Shown here: positions 1-3,685 of the stretch, piece after piece
Numbering within the stretch: the stretch's first letter is position 1
How the letters are laid out: each line of letters begins with the position of its first letter
Assembly: GCA_021203425.1 (NCBI GenBank)
Contig: JAJQBF010000234.1
Location: 1 to 8,118, forward strand
Origin: Clostridiales bacterium
GTDB taxonomy: Bacteria; Bacillota; Clostridia; Lachnospirales; CAG-274
Reading direction: 5' to 3'
DNA length: 8,118 bases
The notes under the pieces: generated by a model
What the model was told of the DNA's origin: nothing
The model's database searches: none
Seen by the model: the letters and a program-made list of their open reading frames with translations, nothing else
Program-made: the position numbers and the translations under genes

Positions 1-106
1 AAAGGGTAGGGGGTAACTGTAATATTTTTATTAGTTGTTCCTTCCAAAAAGCTGTTTAATTTCACTTAAACGGAATAATATTATTTAAAAGAAAGAGAGG
101 TGCTAT

Positions 107-386
107 ATGGCTAAAGTAATCGATTTTTCATATCCTAATGAGAATGGTAAACTTGTTTCGGGCTCTACTGCTTTTTTACATTAAGAATCGGAAAGATATC
201 CGACGGCGACAGCCGCTTTTGCGTTAAGCAAAAGTTCTGAATGTTTATACAGAAATGGGCGGTGTCCAAGCATACAATGACGAAGTCGGAGCTGAATAAA
301 TCGCTGAATTTATTCGCAAAAACTCCGACCTCATCAATGAAAGATTAGAACGAAATGCCCGCAAAAAGTACATAAAGGCAGTCTAA
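107..386 (+). pseudogene. Decayed small plus-strand gene, unknown function
   Basis: This looks like the wreck of a gene of roughly 90 codons; I do not recognise the family. An ATG at 107 follows a GAGAGG ribosome binding site six bases upstream and opens MAKVIDFSYPNENGK, stopping at TAA 182-184 after 25 residues. Good codon usage then continues in another frame from about 182 (LRIGKISDGDSRFCVKQ). It moves to a third frame from 228, reading KVLNVYTEMGGVQAYNDEVGAE, a TAA at 297-299, then IAEFIRKNSDLINERLERNARKK and a TAA at 384-386. Two frame changes and one in-frame stop are therefore needed to join it. It is the only plausible gene here on the plus strand and converges on the minus-strand operon. 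Bases 1-106 show no other gene; they may hold its promoter, but no clear -35/-10 pair stands out. Confidence 0.5.
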
Positions 387-397
387 TCTAACATATT

Positions 398-437
398 AAA
401 AACCCACTGAAATAACCGATACTTACTTCGGTGGGTT
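398..437 (-). terminator. Rho-independent terminator closing the minus-strand operon
   Basis: The arms at 401-411 and 427-437 pair over 11 positions, with one G-T wobble, around a 15-base loop. Read on the minus strand the stem runs directly into a T5 tract at 402-398, seven bases beyond the stop codon of the 83-residue gene. The stem would also fold in plus-strand RNA from the decayed gene, but the T tract there is poor. Confidence 0.75.
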
Positions 438-444
438 AATAATC

Positions 445-696
445 TTAAGCAAAGTCAAACTCAACAATATTCAACAAATCAATGAGTGATTTTCCGTCGA
501 AAAATTTAATTCTGAAAACCTCATCTATGTTTTGACTGGTTTTATTTTTAAATGTGTCGCCGATACCAAACCACATTTCGTATGTAATTATTCCGTTTTT
601 AGCAGAAGATTCGATGCCTGCGTGTTTGCCGTTATAATCGAAATAAATATCGTTTGCATTTTTTATTATAGCATCTCTTATATATTTTGCAGTCAT
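445..696 (-). CDS. Small phage-associated protein, possible partner of the tagged toxin-like protein
   Basis: This is an 83-residue acidic protein without membrane segments, cysteines or a signal peptide. It has a predicted mixed alpha/beta look: IYFDYNGKHAGI near residues 17-28, then an aromatic centre (YEMWFGIGD) and a hydrophobic C-terminus (SLIDLLNIVEF). I cannot assign a function. Its ATG (696-694) overlaps the TGA of the upstream 149-residue gene as ATGA, so the two are very likely translationally coupled. A GAAAGGAG element lies about 14 bases upstream inside that gene. A small acidic gene coupled directly after a toxin-like gene is the arrangement expected of an immunity protein, but that role is inference from position only. 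It is the last gene of the operon; a terminator follows. Confidence 0.7.
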   Translation of the reverse strand: MTAKYIRDAIIKNANDIYFDYNGKHAGIESSAKNGIITYEMWFGIGDTFKNKTSQNIDEVFRIKFFDGKSLIDLLNIVEFDFA

Positions 697-1142
697 AATA
701 TATCTTCATTCTCCTTTCTTTCCTCTGAAATGAGTTCACGTCGTTCATCATATAAACGACCGTCATTTTTACCCCAAGAATAATCGTGTGCGTGTTCTCC
801 GTTTTTACCATATGGATGCATTTTGCGATTTCCGTGGTCTGTAGTGTGAATAGCCCTTGCCATTAAACCGTTTTCATCGTAATAAATCCTTTTCTCAATT
901 TTTCCGGTTTTATTTGAAACACAATCCGTAATTGAATTAGGAGTGGATTCTCTCGGAATAGTAAAATGCCCGGAAACTGTTTTCTTAATTATATCCGATT
1001 TCTTAGAATTTTCAACCTTATTTTCATTCTTTTTAAGCGGATAAGGCGGTCCGTTTCTTACTCCCCACTTTTGACCTTTAATACCGTGATGACAAAGCGT
1101 AGGAAAGTAAGAATATGTAAACGTGTAATTATAGCTCCACAT
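693..1142 (-). CDS. KGQKWG-tagged phage protein with toxin-like C-terminal domain
   Basis: This 149-residue protein has two parts. Residues 18-36 carry the tag HHGIKGQKWGVRNGPPYPL, a motif I recognise from many gut-phage proteins, often attached to minor head or cargo proteins; its function is not settled. After a lysine-rich linker, residues 62-149 form a compact C-terminal domain with TDCVSNKTGKIEKRIYYDENG, DHGNRKMHPYG, GEHAHDY and the ending ERKENEDIL. Such histidine-rich endings recur in polymorphic-toxin-like and phage minor-head-associated proteins, so a nuclease or other effector role is possible; the catalytic chemistry is not proven. The ATG at 1142 has an AGGGAGA site about seven bases upstream. 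Only about 18 bases separate this start from the T run of a strong upstream terminator, so expression may need read-through. It overlaps the 83-residue gene by ATGA. Confidence 0.75.
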   Translation of the reverse strand: MWSYNYTFTYSYFPTLCHHGIKGQKWGVRNGPPYPLKKNENKVENSKKSDIIKKTVSGHFTIPRESTPNSITDCVSNKTGKIEKRIYYDENGLMARAIHTTDHGNRKMHPYGKNGEHAHDYSWGKNDGRLYDERRELISEERKENEDIL

Positions 1143-1159
1143 AAGTTTCTCCCTATCTT

Positions 1160-1251
1160 AAAAAAAGAAGAAAGAGCCACTGCGTATTTAGTTACTCATC
1201 TTTAAATTTTTTAAAATAACTAAATACGCAGCCGTAGGCTCGGTCTTTCTT
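1160..1251 (-). terminator. Long hairpin terminator between membrane-protein gene and tagged gene
   Basis: A perfect 15-base inverted repeat (1180-1194 with 1217-1231) encloses an AT-rich 22-base loop. Outer arms at 1168-1178 and 1237-1251 extend the stem with an internal bulge (GAGCC with GGCTC, AAGAAAGA with TCTTTCTT). On the minus strand the stem runs into T7 at 1166-1160. It overlaps the stop codon of the membrane-protein gene (1252-1250) and ends just before the ribosome binding site of the tagged gene. On the plus strand a T5 also follows, so it could act in both directions. The placement would also suit an attenuator. Confidence 0.75.
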
Positions 1252-1459
1252 AGTTTTTGTTAATCGGTATTATGGTATAAAAACGTTCGACACCGTTATG
1301 AATAATACTAATAGTTCTTTCGTCATATATCTCAAAGATTTTCTTACCTATGTAGTTACGTCCGGCTAAAAAACCTGAAGCAAATACAGACACTGAAGCG
1401 CCAATAATTGCAATATTCGCTATGGTGTGTTGGACATCCATATTTTTCATAAACTTCAT
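1250..1459 (-). CDS. Small single-pass membrane protein, phage-associated, unknown function
   Basis: This is a protein of about 69 residues with one hydrophobic stretch (IANIAIIGASVSVFASGFLAG) followed by a basic flank (RNYIGKKI) and a short polar tail ending in FYTIIPINKN. It is probably a single-pass membrane or membrane-associated protein; the function is unknown. A strong AAAGGAG site lies at 1476-1470. Three ATGs follow, at 1468, 1465 and 1459, with spacings of 1, 4 and 10 bases. I favour 1459, but 1465 is possible. A longer reading frame to 1546 overlaps the preceding gene in an unlikely arginine-rich frame without a ribosome site and is not used. The gene directly follows the broken connector gene and ends in the base of the long hairpin terminator. 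Confidence 0.6.
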   Translation of the reverse strand: MKFMKNMDVQHTIANIAIIGASVSVFASGFLAGRNYIGKKIFEIYDERTISIIHNGVERFYTIIPINKN

Positions 1460-1494
1460 AAACATCATACTCCTTTCATAAAAGCCTGTGCTTT

Positions 1495-1845
1495 TTATGC
1501 GTTGTCTTCTTCCTCTCCTGGGTCTACAGCTACATTCAGCCGCCACTCATACTCGCTTATCATATTGTTAATAGCGTCAACGTGGCTTGAAACCGTAGGC
1601 GGGTCAAACAAAAGCCTTACCTTCAAATATACATAAGACTTAATCATCTGAATTTTTTCATTGTCCGTAAAATCACTCCAAACAGCACTTTTGTCGCTTA
1701 TCCCAAAGCCTTCCGTTCCCACTCCAAACTGTGCCAAAACACTCAGCACAGAGTTGATATGTATAATAATATCTTAGTCGAAATATTCATAGCTTTCCTC
1801 AATTCCGAGGAGCTTTTTTACAGATGTTAAAATACTTTCGTTCAT
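1495..1845 (-). pseudogene. Phage head-tail connector-type protein, interrupted by in-frame TAA
   Basis: The complete reading frame begins at ATG 1845 behind AAGGAG (spacing six bases) and reads MNESILTSVKKLLGIEESYEYFD, then TAA at 1776-1774. It continues in the same frame as DIIIHINSVLSVLAQFGVG, WSDF, a YVYLKVRLLFDPP helix, SEYEWRLNV and an acidic tail, stopping at 1497-1495. Joined, it is about 116 residues. It matches what I know of small helical phage connector proteins (gp6-like), where the KKLLGI, FD-DII-HIN and YLK-LLFDPP blocks are continuous. These proteins sit at the capsid vertex between portal and tail. The remaining downstream piece could start at a GTG at 1749 (84 residues), but no ribosome site precedes it, so I treat the gene as broken by a single nonsense change, or by a sequence error. 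Confidence 0.7.
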
Positions 1846-1889
1846 AACTTTCTCCTTATGGTTAAAAATATTGTTGACAAATGCGGTTT

Positions 1890-2105
1890 TTACAGAGCAA
1901 ATATGTCTGCAATAGAAGAATCACCGCTCATATATATCATATCTCCGCAGCAGGGACACTTACATCTGACCATTGTACCGCCGTAATAACTCCCTGCATA
2001 TGTGTATTCCTCACAGTCAGCCTCAAAAACACAGCCGCATTTCACACAATCGAATAATATAGGCTTTTTAGTCAATTTTTCGTTTCCCGGTTTAATAATT
2101 TTCAT
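1890..2105 (-). CDS. Zinc-ribbon small protein, downstream copy of tandem pair
   Basis: This 71-residue protein begins MKIIKPGNEKLTKKP and has a zinc-ribbon layout: CVKCGC at residues 20-25 and CKCPCCG about 25 residues later, which supplies two CxxC-type knuckles able to bind zinc. It has a longer insert (YTYAGSYYGG) and a longer C-terminal tail than its upstream sister. Proteins of this kind are common in clostridial phages; the partner, nucleic acid or protein, is unknown. It begins five bases after the stop of the sister gene. Its ribosome binding site has drifted: where the sister has GAAAGGAG this one has AAAGAATGAG, so it may depend on translational coupling. Confidence 0.75.
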   Translation of the reverse strand: MKIIKPGNEKLTKKPILFDCVKCGCVFEADCEEYTYAGSYYGGTMVRCKCPCCGDMIYMSGDSSIADIFAL

Positions 2106-2297
2106 TGCTGTTACTCATTCTTTGTAATTACCTGTTTGCCGCAGCAAGGACATATACATGTATGATATATTGTTCCGCTTGTATACTCATTTACAGTTGC
2201 CTCAAATATGCAATCGCAATTGCGGCAAGTAAATTGCACAGGCTTTTTAATCAAAATTTCATTTCCCGGTTTAATAATTTTCATTACTATTACTCCT
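2061..2297. repeat. Tandem duplication around the two zinc-ribbon start regions
   Basis: The segments 2061-2118 and 2240-2297 match at about 51 of 58 positions by eye, with an offset of 179 bases. They cover the ribosome binding sites, the start codons and about the first 15 codons of both zinc-ribbon genes. The pattern shows an old tandem gene duplication in which the downstream copy has lost the consensus ribosome site. Confidence 0.75.
2111..2284 (-). CDS. Zinc-ribbon small protein, upstream copy of tandem pair
   Basis: This 57-residue protein starts MKIIKPGNEILIKKP. Its knuckles are CRNCDC (residues 20-25) and CICPCCG near residues 44-50, separated by EATVNEYTSGTIYHT. The start at 2284 is chosen because a GAAAGGAG site lies eight bases upstream and because the same N-terminus recurs in the adjacent copy; a longer frame to 2344 overlaps the HNH gene and has no such support. 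Its ATG lies inside the end of the HNH gene (14-base overlap), so the two are probably coupled. Zinc binding is inferred from the four well-spaced cysteines; the biological role is unknown. Confidence 0.75.
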   Translation of the reverse strand: MKIIKPGNEILIKKPVQFTCRNCDCIFEATVNEYTSGTIYHTCICPCCGKQVITKNE

Positions 2298-2714
2298 TTC
2301 ATTTTTCCAAGGGCAGGTGTCGTTTTTGTGCCTCTCCGCCACATCCCTTGTGGTTAATATTTCCTCTCCGTAATGTATAGCGTTGTGTGTCAAATGTGAA
2401 ACCGAAATCAAATATTCGGGATTCAAAAGAAAATCGGTGCTGTGTTTTATGTCGTCGGGCTTAATGGGGTTCATATGGTGAATCAATATCTTCCCCCAAA
2501 TCTCCCGACCCGAAATTCCCAAATCGCAGCCGCCGTCTCTCACGATAACAAAATCCCGAACCTGTTCCCCTTCTCTCGACCGATAAAATTGCTGATTCAT
2601 ATACCTGTCGAACCCAAATGTCTCCTGTCCCACACTTCCGAACAGCCTCAAATATCCTAATCGGTCCTCAAATGTCGAAATCCTTATAAGCTCCGAGTAA
2701 GTCCTAATACTCAT
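2271..2714 (-). CDS. Phage HNH endonuclease
   Basis: This is a 147-residue HNH-family nuclease of the phage type that lies beside terminase genes and is thought to help cut DNA at packaging. Visible blocks, counted from the chosen start, are RTYSELI at the N-terminus and VGQETFGFDRY-NQQFYRS at 28-46. The betabeta-alpha core follows: VIVRDGGCDLG (56-66), ILIHHMNPI with H79-H80, the central Asn in LLNPEYL (N98), and THNAIHYG with H110 and H114. The catalytic His pair, Asn and last His are therefore all present. I chose ATG 2714 because family members begin at S-RTYSEL and a GAGGAAG site precedes it; an in-frame ATG at 2735 would add seven residues. It overlaps the end of the TerS-like gene and the start of the zinc-ribbon gene. 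The C-terminus after TCPWK has an extra asparagine/serine-rich tail. Confidence 0.85.
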   Translation of the reverse strand: MSIRTYSELIRISTFEDRLGYLRLFGSVGQETFGFDRYMNQQFYRSREGEQVRDFVIVRDGGCDLGISGREIWGKILIHHMNPIKPDDIKHSTDFLLNPEYLISVSHLTHNAIHYGEEILTTRDVAERHKNDTCPWKNERSNSNENY

Positions 2715-3051
2715 ACTCTTCCTCATCACTGCCATGACCGCTGTAGCTCCTCATAGCGTCCAAAGCGTTCTTGTAAAGCTCCTCAATCCTCTTTGCCGAT
2801 TGCAGAGACTCCGTTTTTGCCTCAATAAGAGCATTCTGTTTTTCGAGAATTTGCTGCTCAATCTTTTCTTTCTGTGTAGCCAGCTTCAAATAATGTGTTA
2901 TAACCTGTGCTGATGCTGTTCCTTCCATCAACTGCTTCTCTGCAAGGTCAACCGCTAAAGAAATCAGCTGGTTTTCCCTTGCCTTAGGGCTCAAAGCAGG
3001 CCTAACCTTACGCCCTGTCTCGGAATTATCTGTATTTTTACCCTTTTTCAT
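2704..3051 (-). CDS. Phage small terminase-like (packaging) protein
   Basis: This is a 115-residue, highly charged, mostly helical protein. After a lysine-rich start it has the block RPALSPKARENQLISLAVDL (residues 17-36), then AEKQL-EGTASAQVITHYLKL. A long coiled-coil helix follows (KEKIEQQILEKQNALIEAKTES), then SAKRIEELYKNALDAMRSYSGHG and an acidic end. I know this block order from clostridial phage proteins that sit directly before the HNH gene and are treated as small terminase subunits or close relatives; the exact function is not certain. An AAAGGAGG site is ten bases before ATG 3051. The gene ends in TAG inside the HNH start region, an 11-base overlap that shows TAG works as a stop here. 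No large terminase gene follows, which is unusual. Confidence 0.7.
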   Translation of the reverse strand: MKKGKNTDNSETGRKVRPALSPKARENQLISLAVDLAEKQLMEGTASAQVITHYLKLATQKEKIEQQILEKQNALIEAKTESLQSAKRIEELYKNALDAMRSYSGHGSDEEEYEY

Positions 3052-3420
3052 CTGCTTTTCGCCTCCTTTTCATAAAATGCAAAGCAGTTTCAATATACTT
3101 TTGCCCAAAAATTACAGTGTTTGAAAGAACCCATAGAGCCGATAATTTCCTTCCAATCCGCTGAAAGGAGTAAGAAACAAAAGAAAGGAGGAACCCGACA
3201 AATGCCTAAAATCGAAATCAGCCCTACGAGCTCTTCCAAACACTATAAAAACCTTCTGAAAAATATCCCCCGGAGAATTTTCAAAGACCGCCGCGATGCA
3301 GGAGAGGGTGCATTTTTTGCAACACCCCCTATATCTAAAAAATTTAAAGAGGTGACGTTGTTACATTCAAATTTTGAAATTTTTTATTTCAACTTTCAAT
3401 CTGAATTTCATCTGCTTTTC
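3046..3420. repeat. 15-base direct repeat flanking the gene-free stretch
   Basis: TTTCATCTGCTTTTC occurs at 3046-3060 (start codon and upstream of the TerS-like gene) and again at 3406-3420 (last codons of the 92-residue gene). The spacing is 360 bases. The pair brackets the stretch without a minus-strand gene, as would be left by insertion or by recombination, but chance in AT-rich DNA cannot be excluded. Confidence 0.5.
3052..3388. other. 337-base stretch lacking a minus-strand gene; possible packaging-site region
   Basis: No credible minus-strand gene crosses this stretch: its frames are broken by stops or give improbable protein. It holds a locally GC-rich core (about 3268-3332), including an imperfect hairpin, GGGTGCA and TGCAACACCC around a T run (3306-3327). 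The region just upstream of a small terminase gene is where many phages keep their cos or pac site. Nothing in the sequence proves cutting here; the plus-strand frame listed separately lies in the same DNA. Confidence 0.35.
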
Positions 3421-3447
3421 TTTTTACCTTTTTGTAAATGTTCATAA
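3202..3447 (+). CDS. Possible small plus-strand gene, unknown
   Basis: An 81-residue frame starts at ATG 3202 behind an excellent AAAGGAGG site ten bases upstream. The first 45 residues (MPKIEISPTSSSKHYKNLL, then PRRIFKDRRDAGEGAFFATPP) are basic, plausible and use ordinary codons. The last 30 are phenylalanine-rich and run antisense through the end of the 3389-3667 gene, so the true end may have been lost. I do not recognise the protein. The gene would oppose all its neighbours, which argues against it; the ribosome site is the main support. Confidence 0.3.
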   Translation: MPKIEISPTSSSKHYKNLLKNIPRRIFKDRRDAGEGAFFATPPISKKFKEVTLLHSNFEIFYFNFQSEFHLLFFLPFCKCS

Positions 3448-3667
3448 AATCATACTTAATGATTTCATCAATAGCTTTCTCTACCTCCGAATCGTTTTCT
3501 TTATCTGTAAATTGATTGAAAGTTTTGGCTATCCTTGCTAAATATCCGCAGGTGTGATAGCCTTTTTCTTCATCATACAGAAACCAAGAAGTAAACTCAT
3601 CAAAAGGGTCGAAAGGATTGTCAATTGTTGTTATTGCAGACCTGTATTCCGATGTTGTTTTGTTCAT
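3389..3667 (-). CDS. Small conserved phage protein, unknown function
   Basis: This is a 92-residue acidic, mainly helical protein. It opens MNKTTSEYRSAITTIDNPFDPF, then DEFTSWFLYDEEKGYHTCGYLARIAKT, then a helical half containing EVEKAIDEIIKYDFMNIYKKV. I recall similar small proteins in gut clostridial phages beside structural genes; the function is unknown and no catalytic motif is visible. ATG 3667 lies 18 bases after the polymerase-like gene, and its AGGGAG site overlaps that gene's stop codon, so the two are probably cotranscribed and coupled. The end carries one half of the 15-base direct repeat, and the last residues (DEIQIES) may have been replaced if that repeat marks a junction. Confidence 0.7.
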   Translation of the reverse strand: MNKTTSEYRSAITTIDNPFDPFDEFTSWFLYDEEKGYHTCGYLARIAKTFNQFTDKENDSEVEKAIDEIIKYDFMNIYKKVKRKADEIQIES

Positions 3668-3685
3668 ATGATAAGTTCACTCCCT

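Noticed and set aside
532..783. Plus-strand reading frame of 83 codons.
   Set aside because: It lies antisense to two well-supported coupled genes and has no ribosome site or recognisable protein.
2105..2380. Plus-strand frame of 91 codons.
   Set aside because: It is a cysteine/phenylalanine-rich shadow across the zinc-ribbon and HNH genes.
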